From the NCBI RefSeq assembly GCF_019443965.1, contig NZ_CP040814.1, positions 1,178,001-1,242,000 on the forward strand: a stretch of 64,000 nucleotides of DNA, given 5' to 3'. Of the stretch, positions 1 through 7,782 are shown piece by piece; within the stretch, counting starts at the first letter, position 1; each line of letters starts with the position of its first letter. Both the position numbers and the translations under genes were made by a program. This DNA is from Salinibacterium sp. M195 (GTDB taxonomy: Bacteria > Actinomycetota > Actinomycetes > Actinomycetales > Microbacteriaceae). Below the pieces are notes generated by a model. That model did no database searches. It worked only from the letters and a program-made list of their open reading frames with translations, and had not been told where the DNA came from.

Positions 1-125
1 CGTGTTTTTCGGACTTCCGGCTGAATCCAGGCTCATACTGTCTTGTTGACTCCGCAGGTTCACGGTAGTGGTCGTGTCTACTGCGACCTTGGTAACAATT
101 TTGCTGCGAAGGTTGCAAATCTTTA

Positions 126-144
126 GTTCGTAAAGTTTACTAAC
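126..144. promoter_or_regulatory. Palindromic operator candidate for the ROK regulator
   Basis: A 19-bp near-perfect palindrome, GTTCGTAAAGTTTACTAAC, ends 4 bases before the ATG of the ROK regulator. The two arms agree at all but one pair of positions around the centre. Inference: an autoregulatory operator, probably also used at amino-sugar genes. A weak promoter (TTGCTG at 101-106, TAGTTC at 124-129, 17-bp spacer) would overlap it. The site leaves no room for a Shine-Dalgarno sequence, so the mRNA may be nearly leaderless. Confidence 0.55.
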
Positions 145-148
145 AAAC

Positions 149-1288
149 ATGACAATGGGGTTCACCAACGGGAAAGCACTACGGCCAACGGCAAAAGTGC
201 TGCCCGAGCACGCACGCAATCACAACAGATCACTCGTGATTCAAACGCTCTACCGCCAAGGCGAACTGAGCCGCGCCGACATCGCGCGCGAAACCGGCCT
301 CACCCGCGTCACGATCTCAGACCTTGTTGCCGAACTCATCGTTGATGGGCTGGTGATTGAAACCGGGCAACGAGAAGGCAGTCGCCCGGGTAAACCCGCG
401 ACAATGCTCGAGCTGAACGCCGAAGCCTTCGACCTTGTCGGTGTCGACCTCAGCGACTACAGCACCTTCCGCGGCGCCGTTATGGATCTGCATGGAGCGA
501 TCCGCCACCGTCACGAGATCGCACTAGACGACAGCAGCGGTGCGGATGCCACCACCAAAGTCATTGCGCTAATGGAAGCCCTTCTCGCCAACGTCACCCG
601 CCCCGTGCTCGGCGTCGGTATCGGATCACCCGGAATCGTCGACCTCGCGGGTGTCGTGTTGAGCGCACCTAACCTTGGCTGGGACGACCTGCCGCTTCAG
701 AGCATGCTCACCGAACGATTCGATCTGCCCGTTGTCGTCGCCAACGATGCCAACGTCGCCGCGCTGGCCGAGCACAGCTTCGGCGGTGCGGCTAGCGACA
801 TGATGCTCGTCAAGGTCGGTCACGGTGTCGGCGCGGGACTGCTCTTGGGCGGCATCCCGCTTTTCGGAAGCACCTTTGCGGCTGGCGAAATCGGCCACGT
901 CGTTGTCGGTACCGACGGCGGGTTGGAATGTGCGTGCGGCAAGACCGGGTGCCTAGAGACGTGGCTCGCGGCACCGCGGTTGGATGCAGCGCTAGCTGGC
1001 ACATCCAATGAAGAAGAACGAAACACGGTTCTAGCAGAAGCAGGGCAACGCCTCGGCATCGCCCTAGCCCCTGTTGTCGGGGCGCTCAATCTTTCAGAGG
1101 TTGTGTTAAGCGGTCCGACCCCATTGCTTGAGGGTGCGCTGAAGCAAGCCACCATCGAGACACTCCGCGCGCGAACGATGGCCAAGTTTCACGGCGATCT
1201 GACGGTGCGGATGACAGCGCTCGGAGAGGACATTGTCATGCGCGGCGCAGCCGTGATGGTGCTCTCCGCGCAACTCGGAGTCTCATAG
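149..1288 (+). CDS. ROK family transcriptional repressor (NagC/Mlc-like)
   Basis: A 379-residue sugar-responsive repressor. Residues about 25-70 form a MarR-type winged helix-turn-helix (LSRADIARETGLTRVTISDL). The rest is a ROK sugar-kinase fold with the GIGSPGIVD and NDANVAAL segments and the zinc motif CACGKTGC. It stands directly upstream of an amino-sugar import and catabolism operon, so it most likely represses those genes until GlcNAc or a phosphorylated derivative is bound; the ligand is inferred from context. ATG 149 is used; ATG 155 is an in-frame alternative. A palindrome just upstream suggests autoregulation. Confidence 0.88.
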   Translation: MTMGFTNGKALRPTAKVLPEHARNHNRSLVIQTLYRQGELSRADIARETGLTRVTISDLVAELIVDGLVIETGQREGSRPGKPATMLELNAEAFDLVGVDLSDYSTFRGAVMDLHGAIRHRHEIALDDSSGADATTKVIALMEALLANVTRPVLGVGIGSPGIVDLAGVVLSAPNLGWDDLPLQSMLTERFDLPVVVANDANVAALAEHSFGGAASDMMLVKVGHGVGAGLLLGGIPLFGSTFAAGEIGHVVVGTDGGLECACGKTGCLETWLAAPRLDAALAGTSNEEERNTVLAEAGQRLGIALAPVVGALNLSEVVLSGPTPLLEGALKQATIETLRARTMAKFHGDLTVRMTALGEDIVMRGAAVMVLSAQLGVS

Positions 1289-1330
1289 TCGAGCTCCATG
1301 CACTACGAGGTGTCCAGTTCTCCGCTGGCA

Positions 1331-1346
1331 CCATCGCCCTAGGAAA
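1331..1346 (+). repeat. 16-bp repeat, copy 1
   Basis: CCATCGCCCTAGGAAA lies immediately upstream of the sugar-binding lipoprotein start and recurs exactly at 2707-2722 upstream of the first permease. The AGGAAAGG part can serve as the ribosome-binding site of the lipoprotein gene. Confidence 0.6.
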
Positions 1347-1355
1347 GGAAACACA

Positions 1356-2621
1356 GTGAGGAAACTCAGCATCGCGGCGCTTGGCGTCGTGGCAGCGTTA
1401 GCTCTGGCAAGTTGTTCAGCGGGAGACAGCGGCAGCGGCGAAGACGCCACCGCAGACCTGCGCGTGTGGTTGGTCGGAACGGATACTCCCCAAGAGGCCC
1501 GTGACTACCTGATCGACACCTTCGAGTCAGAAAACCCCGGATCGACAATCACCATCGAAGAGCAGGCGTGGGGTGGTCTCGTTGACCTTCTCACCACCAA
1601 CCTCTCCGGCAGTGACAGCCCCGACCTCGTTGAGGTCGGCAACACTCAAGCAGCAGCATTTACGTCGGCGGGCGCATTCCTCGACCTCACTGCTGACTAC
1701 GACGCCTTGGGTGGCGACGACCTTCTTCCCGGATTCGTGGAGGCTGGATCGTACGACGACAAGTTCTATGCAGCGCCGCTCTATTCGGGCTCGCGACTGG
1801 TCTTCTACAAGAAGGATGCCCTTGCTGGGGCGGGGCTGAGCGTTCCGACCACCCTCGACGAGTACATCAGCAACGGTGTCGCGCTCGCGGACGCTAACCC
1901 TGGCGCATCCGGAATCTGGTGGCCAGGACAGGACTGGTACAACGCGCTTCCCTTTATTTGGGAGAACGGTGGCGAAGTTGCCACCTTCGAGGGCGGCGAA
2001 TGGAAGTCGCAGTTCTCGTCCGCTGAATCGATTGCCGGCATTGAGCAAGTGCAAGAGGTGATGACGGATGCGTCGCGCGCTCCGAAGGATGCCAACGAAA
2101 CCAACCCACAGGTCGGTTACTGCGAGGGAACAACCTTGCAGCTATCTGCCCCCAGCTGGGTGAAGTGGTCGATTCTGGCTCCGCTCGATGCTGAAACTCC
2201 CGGTTGCCCCGATGAGGAAGCAAACCTTGGCGTGTACGCCATGCCCGGCAAGGATGGCGGGGCAGCGCAAGTCTTCGCTGGTGGATCAAACATTGCGGTC
2301 TCGGCTAACTCGGCTCACCCCGAACTCGCCAAGAAGGCACTGGCGATCATCTTGAGCGACGAGTTCCAGTCGATCTACGGCGCTAACGGCCTGGTTCCGG
2401 CCAAGCTGTCGCTTGCAGACACGCTGGGAACAGACGAGGTTGCTGTGGCAATCTCTGAAGCTGCCGGTGCTGCACGGTTGACCCCGGCATCCCCCAAGTG
2501 GGCCGACGTTGAAGCATCGGGCGCGCTGACCGACTTCTTCGTTCAGGTCGCTCAGGGAGGCGATGTTTCCTCGCTAGCTAAGGATCTCGACGCAAAGATC
2601 GACAGCATTCTCAACGGTTAG
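1356..2621 (+). CDS. Sugar ABC transporter substrate-binding lipoprotein
   Basis: A 421-residue family-1 solute-binding protein. The N-terminus is a lipoprotein signal peptide with lipobox LASC and acylated Cys20, so it is anchored outside the membrane. The body has the usual two-lobe sugar-binding arrangement, including LSAPSWVKW and a NIAVSANSAHPELAKKAL segment typical of this family. Start GTG 1356 follows AGGAAAGG. Two permeases, a ROK kinase and NagB follow, so the ligand is most likely GlcNAc, chitobiose or chito-oligosaccharides (NgcE/DasA role); this is inferred from context only. Confidence 0.85.
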   Translation: MRKLSIAALGVVAALALASCSAGDSGSGEDATADLRVWLVGTDTPQEARDYLIDTFESENPGSTITIEEQAWGGLVDLLTTNLSGSDSPDLVEVGNTQAAAFTSAGAFLDLTADYDALGGDDLLPGFVEAGSYDDKFYAAPLYSGSRLVFYKKDALAGAGLSVPTTLDEYISNGVALADANPGASGIWWPGQDWYNALPFIWENGGEVATFEGGEWKSQFSSAESIAGIEQVQEVMTDASRAPKDANETNPQVGYCEGTTLQLSAPSWVKWSILAPLDAETPGCPDEEANLGVYAMPGKDGGAAQVFAGGSNIAVSANSAHPELAKKALAIILSDEFQSIYGANGLVPAKLSLADTLGTDEVAVAISEAAGAARLTPASPKWADVEASGALTDFFVQVAQGGDVSSLAKDLDAKIDSILNG

Positions 2622-2657
2622 CGACCGGTACCGGAGACGGTACCTGTACTAGCAAAA

Positions 2658-2697
2658 GGGTGCTCGGCTCGGTCGCGCATGACTGAACCGAGCACCC
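2658..2697 (+). terminator. Stem-loop between binding-protein and permease genes
   Basis: Arms 2658-2674 and 2681-2697 form a 17-bp stem with one C-A mismatch, one G-U pair and a 6-base loop. It is followed by ATTTCGTT, not a clean U-tract. A hairpin here commonly stabilises the lipoprotein mRNA or attenuates read-through, giving more binding protein than permease. Confidence 0.65.
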
Positions 2698-2706
2698 ATT
2701 TCGTTG

Positions 2707-2722
2707 CCATCGCCCTAGGAAA
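2707..2722 (+). repeat. 16-bp repeat, copy 2
   Basis: Exact second copy of CCATCGCCCTAGGAAA (first copy 1331-1346). Here it is 38 bp away from the permease start and is not its immediate ribosome-binding site, so it may be a relic of a duplicated initiation region or a shared regulatory site. Confidence 0.6.
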
Positions 2723-2760
2723 AGGTTCGAGGCACAGTCCAATATTAACCGGGAGCTCTT

Positions 2761-3747
2761 ATGTCACCGAATCCCTCCCTCGATATTGCTCCCCGCGATG
2801 TCGATGGCGACAGCCGTGTTGCGCCTTCGCAGCCTGGCCGTCAGCGTGCGGTAAAGAAGCCGCGCGCGCAATTCACCCCCTACTCTTTGCTGATTCCGGC
2901 AAGCGCAGTGCTTGCCGCCGTGATCGGTTGGCCGCTCATCCAACTCGTGATCATGTCGTTTCAGGAGTTTGGCCGCGCGCAAGTTTTTGGCGCACCATCA
3001 CCCTTTATCGGCTTCGATAACTACATTGAAGTTCTGACCGATCAGTCGTTCTGGCTGGTAATGTTCCGCAGTTTCGCGTTCGCCGCAGTGTGCGTCACGA
3101 GCACCATGGTGCTGGGCACACTGATTGCGCTGCTGATGAGTGAGCTTGGCAAGGTCATGCGGCTCATCCTCTCGATCGGGCTTTTGCTGGCCTGGGCGAT
3201 GCCAGCACTGACCGCCACGATCGTGTGGGGGTGGATGTTCGACACCAGCTACGGCGTTGTGAACTATGTGCTTACACGGTGGTTTGGGCTGGACTATATC
3301 GGGCACTCGTGGCTTATCGAGCCGCTCAGTTTCTTCTTTGTCGCCGCGCTCATCGTTATCTGGGGAGCTATTCCCTTTGTGGCTTTCACCGTCTATGCGG
3401 GGCTCACTCAGGTGCCAGATGAGGTTCTTGAGGCGTCGCAGTTGGATGGCGCGGGTCCAGTGCAGCGCTTCAGACTCATCATTTTCCCGTACCTGCGTTC
3501 CATCTTCTTGGTGGTTTTCATTCTGCAAATCATTTGGGATCTGCGCGTCTTCACTCAGATTTTCGCGCTGCAGGGAATTGGCGGGATCAAAGACCAGACC
3601 TCGACGCTTGGCGTCTACATTTACCAAAATTCGCTGGGAACAGGGGAGTACGGCACCGGTGGGGCCATCGCGGTTATTACCGTGATTGTGATTACCGCGA
3701 TCTCGTTCTACTACGTTCGCCAAAGCGTCAAGGAGGAAGAGCTGTGA
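2761..3747 (+). CDS. Sugar ABC transporter permease (MalF/NgcF type)
   Basis: A 328-residue inner-membrane permease. A cytosolic N-terminus of about 40 residues is followed by six predicted membrane helices. The EAA loop (EVLEASQLDGAGPVQRFRLI) near residues 222-241 docks the ATPase. ATG 2761 is preceded by GGGAG. Its stop overlaps the next permease start (GTGA). It is expected to pair with the following permease and with an ATPase encoded elsewhere, because none lies in this operon. Confidence 0.88.
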   Translation: MSPNPSLDIAPRDVDGDSRVAPSQPGRQRAVKKPRAQFTPYSLLIPASAVLAAVIGWPLIQLVIMSFQEFGRAQVFGAPSPFIGFDNYIEVLTDQSFWLVMFRSFAFAAVCVTSTMVLGTLIALLMSELGKVMRLILSIGLLLAWAMPALTATIVWGWMFDTSYGVVNYVLTRWFGLDYIGHSWLIEPLSFFFVAALIVIWGAIPFVAFTVYAGLTQVPDEVLEASQLDGAGPVQRFRLIIFPYLRSIFLVVFILQIIWDLRVFTQIFALQGIGGIKDQTSTLGVYIYQNSLGTGEYGTGGAIAVITVIVITAISFYYVRQSVKEEEL

Positions 3748-4658
3748 GCACATCAACAGCGTCTCGGATGAGACCAATTGCTACGTCGGTCGCCAAGACT
3801 CCCGCTCGAAAGGGCGCGGTATCGCGGCGCATCAACAAGGTCATTCTGGGTGCCCTCGCGCTCGTGGTTGCGGCATTCTCGATCTTCCCCGTCTACTGGA
3901 TGGTGCAAACCTCGTTTCAACCGAACAACGAGATCATCGGGTCAGAGGTCAACTTCTGGCCGCAAAATTTCACCCTGCGCAACTACGAAACGGTGTTGTT
4001 CGATACGACGCGTTCGCAGTTCATGCCGGCGCTCGGCAATTCTGTTGTCGTAACAGTGTCGACCGTGATCATTGCGCTCGTCTTCGCATTTTTGGCGTCG
4101 CTTGCCGTTACTCGCTTTCGGTTCAAGAGTCGCAAGGGCTTCATCCTGACGATCCTGATTGTGCAGATGATTCCGGCAGAAGCGATGATCGTGTCGACCT
4201 ACCGTGTTCTTGATAGCTGGTCGCTTCTCAACACCATCATGGGGCTCACGATTGTGTACGTCGCGACGGTATTGCCGTTCACCATTTGGACCCTTCGCGG
4301 TTTTGTGAACGGTGTGCCCGTCGAGCTTGAAGAGGCGGCGATGATCGATGGGCTGTCGCGGTCGGGAGCTTTTTGGAGGATTACGCTGCCGCTACTGGCA
4401 CCCGGGCTTGTTGCCACCGGTGTCTTCGGATTCATCCAGGCGTGGAACGAGTTCTTGCTCGCCCTCGTCGTGAACTCGCGGCCCGAAATGATGACATTGC
4501 CGGTGTGGTTGCGCACGTTCCAGATCGCTAATGGCACCACCAACTGGTCGGCGATTATGGCCGGCTCGACGCTGATGGCGATCCCTGTCATCATCTTCTT
4601 CCTCATTGTTCAAGGACGAATGACCAGCGGTCTCGTTTCGGGGGCGGTGAAGGGGTGA
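3744..4658 (+). CDS. Sugar ABC transporter permease (MalG/NgcG type)
   Basis: A 304-residue permease of the MalG family. The start is GTG 3744, which overlaps the previous stop and sits behind a strong AGGAGG at 3731-3736; upstream in-frame codons would run through the preceding gene and are rejected. It has six predicted membrane helices, a periplasmic loop after helix 1 and an EAA motif (ELEEAAMIDGLSRSGAFWRI). It ends in the family's usual membrane-exit tail (QGRMTSGLVSGAVKG). The stop overlaps the kinase start. Confidence 0.9.
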   Translation: MSTSTASRMRPIATSVAKTPARKGAVSRRINKVILGALALVVAAFSIFPVYWMVQTSFQPNNEIIGSEVNFWPQNFTLRNYETVLFDTTRSQFMPALGNSVVVTVSTVIIALVFAFLASLAVTRFRFKSRKGFILTILIVQMIPAEAMIVSTYRVLDSWSLLNTIMGLTIVYVATVLPFTIWTLRGFVNGVPVELEEAAMIDGLSRSGAFWRITLPLLAPGLVATGVFGFIQAWNEFLLALVVNSRPEMMTLPVWLRTFQIANGTTNWSAIMAGSTLMAIPVIIFFLIVQGRMTSGLVSGAVKG

Positions 4659-5581
4659 TTCCGCTCTATAGGGTCGGCGTCGATATTGGCGGGACCAAAA
4701 CGGATGCCGTTGCCATCGACGAGCAGGGCGCGATTGCGGGGCAGGTTCGGGTTCGTTCCGGCATCGGACCCGGCCCGCTGGTCGCATCCACTGTTCAGGC
4801 GCTCGAGGAATTGGCTAGTCGTGTTGGCGTGAGCACGATCGACTTCACGAGCATTGGCATCGGAATTCCCGGAACAGTGGTGGATGGTCGGGTTTCACAT
4901 GCGGTGAATCTGGCGATTGATGGTCTCGACCTCGGTGCGGAGCTCGATGCGCGACTCGGACGCAGCGTGAGCATCGATAACGATGTCAATGCGGCAGCGC
5001 TCGGTGCTTTTCACCTGCTGGAGAATGACCCGAGTCATTCGATGGCGTTCCTCAACCTGGGCACCGGTCTTGCTGCCGGCCTTGTGCTTGGCGGAAAGGT
5101 GTGGCGCGGTGCTCGGGGCGCTGCGGGTGAGATCGGGCATGTGCCTATCGATCCGAATGGGCCTGAGTGTGCGTGTGGCCAGCGCGGATGCCTCGAGACC
5201 GTGGCATCCGGTTCGGGGGTGGCGCGCATGTGGCCTACCGACTCCGATCAGCCGACGACGGCTCTCTTTGAGGCTGCGGCATCCGGGGATCCTGAAGCAA
5301 TCGCTGTTCGCTCTCGTCTTGTCGAAGGCGTGGCCTCGGCCGTGCGCATGCTTGTTCTGACGATCGATGTGGATTCTGTTGTACTGGGTGGTGGGGTGAG
5401 CACCCTCACCAATCTGCTTGATGATGTGCGCGCAGTGCTTGCGCGCTGGGAGACCAGTTCAGCGTTCCTTGCCTCCATCGGGTTGAGCGGCCGGGTGCAC
5501 GGTTTACCGCAAGAGTTTCCGGCGGCGGCCGTTGGTGCCGCCATGGTCAGTAGCGAGAGGGTAACGAATTGGCAGAGGTAG
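4655..5581 (+). CDS. ROK family sugar kinase, probable N-acetylglucosamine kinase
   Basis: A 308-residue ROK kinase without a DNA-binding domain. It has the ATP-binding DIGGTKTDA at residues 9-17, the catalytic-region segment SIDNDVNAAALG, and zinc ligands in CACGQRGCLE. Translation starts at GTG 4655 in a GTGA overlap with the permease and the gene overlaps nagB by 13 bp, showing tight coupling. Location between an amino-sugar importer and NagB suggests phosphorylation of imported GlcNAc to GlcNAc-6-P; glucose or N-acetylmannosamine remain possible. Confidence 0.85.
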   Translation: MIPLYRVGVDIGGTKTDAVAIDEQGAIAGQVRVRSGIGPGPLVASTVQALEELASRVGVSTIDFTSIGIGIPGTVVDGRVSHAVNLAIDGLDLGAELDARLGRSVSIDNDVNAAALGAFHLLENDPSHSMAFLNLGTGLAAGLVLGGKVWRGARGAAGEIGHVPIDPNGPECACGQRGCLETVASGSGVARMWPTDSDQPTTALFEAAASGDPEAIAVRSRLVEGVASAVRMLVLTIDVDSVVLGGGVSTLTNLLDDVRAVLARWETSSAFLASIGLSGRVHGLPQEFPAAAVGAAMVSSERVTNWQR

Positions 5582-6342
5582 TAATTGTTGACTCGAAGCA
5601 GGCTGCAGGCGAGGTAGCCGCAGATCTGATCGAGGCCCTCGTGCGGCGGACTCCGGATGCCGTCCTCGGCTTAGCGACGGGCTCGACGCCGTTAACGACG
5701 TGGTCTGCGCTCGCGGCTCGCGCCCTCGACCTGTCTGCTGTTCGGGGGTTTGCTCTCGATGAGTATGTTGGATTGCCTGCTGGGCATCCCGAAAGCTACC
5801 GCTCGGTGATCACTCGGGAGGTTGTTGAGCCGCTGGGGTTGACGCCGTCGTTGGTGCAGGTTCCGGCGGAGAGCGGGCCGGTGGAGTTTGCTGGCGACGA
5901 CTATGAGCGGGCGATTGTTGCTGCGGGCGGTGTCGATCTACAGATTTTGGGCATCGGTTCGACGGGCCATATCGGATTCAATGAACCGGGATCGTCGTTC
6001 GCATCACTCACTCGCGTGAAGACTCTCACGAAGCAGACCCGTCGCGATAACGCGCGTTTTTTCGATTCTCCCGCTGACGTTCCCACGCACTGCATTACTC
6101 AGGGGCTTGGCACGATTCAGCGCGCACGGCACCTGGTGTTGTTGGCATTTGGTGAGGCGAAGGCTGCGGCGCTCGCGGGCGCTGTGGAGGGTCCGGTAAC
6201 GGCTAGCCTTCCGGGGTCGGCAATTCAGTTGCATTCAACAGTCACGGTGATTGTGGATGAGGCGGCGGCATCCGAGCTGAAGTTTGCTGACTACTACCGG
6301 TATTCGTGGGATAACCGACTCGATTGGGAACGGCTGCACTAA
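5569..6342 (+). CDS. nagB: Glucosamine-6-phosphate deaminase
   Basis: A 257-residue NagB, which converts glucosamine-6-phosphate to fructose-6-phosphate and ammonia in the cytoplasm. Typical segments are GLATGSTPL, FALDEYVGLP and the active-site GIGSTGHIGFNEPGSS. The start is TTG 5569, inside the end of the kinase gene and behind GAGAGGG. Length agrees with the short bacterial NagB type. It completes the pathway begun by the kinase and NagA. Confidence 0.95.
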   Translation: MAEVVIVDSKQAAGEVAADLIEALVRRTPDAVLGLATGSTPLTTWSALAARALDLSAVRGFALDEYVGLPAGHPESYRSVITREVVEPLGLTPSLVQVPAESGPVEFAGDDYERAIVAAGGVDLQILGIGSTGHIGFNEPGSSFASLTRVKTLTKQTRRDNARFFDSPADVPTHCITQGLGTIQRARHLVLLAFGEAKAAALAGAVEGPVTASLPGSAIQLHSTVTVIVDEAAASELKFADYYRYSWDNRLDWERLH

Positions 6343-6345
6343 GCA

Positions 6346-6891
6346 ATGACAAAGTATGTGGCGCTGCTTCGCGGTATCAACGTTGGCGGCAAAAATGTGA
6401 TCAGCATGAAGTCGTTGATCGAGTGCTTTGGTGCGGCTGGCTTTGAGGGCGTTCGAACTTTTATTCAGAGCGGCAATGTTTTGTTTGCCTGTGACTCGGC
6501 GAGTAGCGCGGAACTCGAAGTGGTGATTGAGCGGATGCTGCACGAGAGTTTTGGGGCCGAGATTATTACCGTCGTGCGGTCGCGGGATGAACTCGCCGCA
6601 ACAATCGCGGCAGCACCGGCCGATCACGGCTCTGCCGAGCTATTGGGCGATGTGCTCTTTCTCAAGAGACCGTTTACCGCTGCCGAAGCGATGGAACAGT
6701 TGCCAGAGCTCAACGACGATGTTGATTCGATTGCACCGGGGCCGGATGCCCTTTACTTCTCGCGCACGGTCGTCAATTCTTCGAAGTCTCGTATTGATCG
6801 TCTTCGCAGCAAACGGCTCTCTCAGCGAATGACCGTGCGCAACTGGCGTACGACCAACCGCCTGCTCGAAATGCTTGACGCGGCGGACTAA
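6346..6891 (+). CDS. DUF1697 domain protein
   Basis: A 181-residue member of the DUF1697 family, recognised from the N-terminal signature YVALLRGINVGGKN and the FIQSGNVLF segment. Function is unknown. It starts three bases after the nagB stop and could be co-transcribed, but nothing in it points to amino-sugar metabolism. Its last four bases overlap the convergent purU gene (CTAA serves both stops). Confidence 0.85.
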   Translation: MTKYVALLRGINVGGKNVISMKSLIECFGAAGFEGVRTFIQSGNVLFACDSASSAELEVVIERMLHESFGAEIITVVRSRDELAATIAAAPADHGSAELLGDVLFLKRPFTAAEAMEQLPELNDDVDSIAPGPDALYFSRTVVNSSKSRIDRLRSKRLSQRMTVRNWRTTNRLLEMLDAAD

Positions 6892-7742
6892 CGGAAGATG
6901 ATCGTGCGCGCTCCATCGAGCAGCACGCGGTCTTCGGCAAACCATTTCACGGCCTGAGTGAGGGTGCGGCTTTCTTCGTCTTGACCGATCGAGACGAGTT
7001 CGGTTGAGGTGCTCGCGTGATCCACGCGCACCACGTTCTGTTCGATGATCGGGCCCTCGTCGAGGTCGCTCGTCACGAAGTGGGCGGTGGCACCGATGAG
7101 CTTCACACCGCGCGCGTGGGCCTGCTTGTAGGGGTTCGCACCCTTGAAGCCCGGCAAGAAGGAGTGGTGGATGTTGATGATCTTGCCGCTTAACTGCTCG
7201 CACAGTTCGGGAGAGAGTATCTGCATGTAGCGGGCGAGCACCACGAGCTCGATGTCGTGCTGCTCAACGACTTCGAGAATGCGGTCTTCGAAGGCCAACT
7301 TCTGTCCGGGCGTTGTTACCGCGTGGGATTCGAACGGCACCTTGTAGAACTCGGCGAGAGAACCCAGATCGGGGTGATTGCTCATGATCAGCGGCATCTC
7401 GATCGCCAGTTGCCCCGCGTGCTGGCGGTACAGAAGATCATTGACGCAGTGTCCGGCCTTGGATGCCAAAACGAGGGTGCGCAGGGGGCGCCCCACAACG
7501 TCGAGTTGCCATTCCATCGTGTACCGCTCGGTCACGGGGGCGAGAGCTGTCTCGAAATCGTGGCGCGAAGCATCCGATTCCACTTGGAGTCGCATGAAGA
7601 AGCGACCGGTGTCGTCGCTGGAGAACTGTTGCGACTCAGTGATGTTGCCACCGGCGTGAACAATGGCCCCGCTGATGGCGTGAACGATGCCGGGCTTGTC
7701 GTCACAAGTGAGAGTTACGATCCAGTGCGTTGAGGTGGTCAC
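6888..7742 (-). CDS. purU: Formyltetrahydrofolate deformylase
   Basis: A 284-residue PurU, which hydrolyses 10-formyl-THF to formate and THF and so balances one-carbon pools. An N-terminal ACT domain (residues about 6-85, TLTCDDKPGIVHAISG) precedes a formyltransferase domain with NIHHSFLPGFKGANPY and the catalytic-region DLDEGPIIEQ. Length is normal. The gene is convergent with the DUF1697 gene and divergent from the MFS gene, and folate genes glyA and folD lie about 4 kb away. Confidence 0.95.
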   Translation of the reverse strand: MTTSTHWIVTLTCDDKPGIVHAISGAIVHAGGNITESQQFSSDDTGRFFMRLQVESDASRHDFETALAPVTERYTMEWQLDVVGRPLRTLVLASKAGHCVNDLLYRQHAGQLAIEMPLIMSNHPDLGSLAEFYKVPFESHAVTTPGQKLAFEDRILEVVEQHDIELVVLARYMQILSPELCEQLSGKIINIHHSFLPGFKGANPYKQAHARGVKLIGATAHFVTSDLDEGPIIEQNVVRVDHASTSTELVSIGQDEESRTLTQAVKWFAEDRVLLDGARTIIFR

Positions 7743-7782
7743 AGAATTAGCGTACCGGTGCCAGCGCTAGACTCAGTCGAAC

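Noticed and set aside
2679..3020. A 113-codon frame overlapping the start of the first permease
   Set aside because: It is Cys/Arg-rich, begins inside the attenuator stem and is out of frame with the real permease.
2998..3777. A 259-codon frame antisense to the first sugar permease
   Set aside because: Its composition (many Asn, His, Arg, Asp) is what a reverse-read membrane protein gives; the sense strand has a complete permease.
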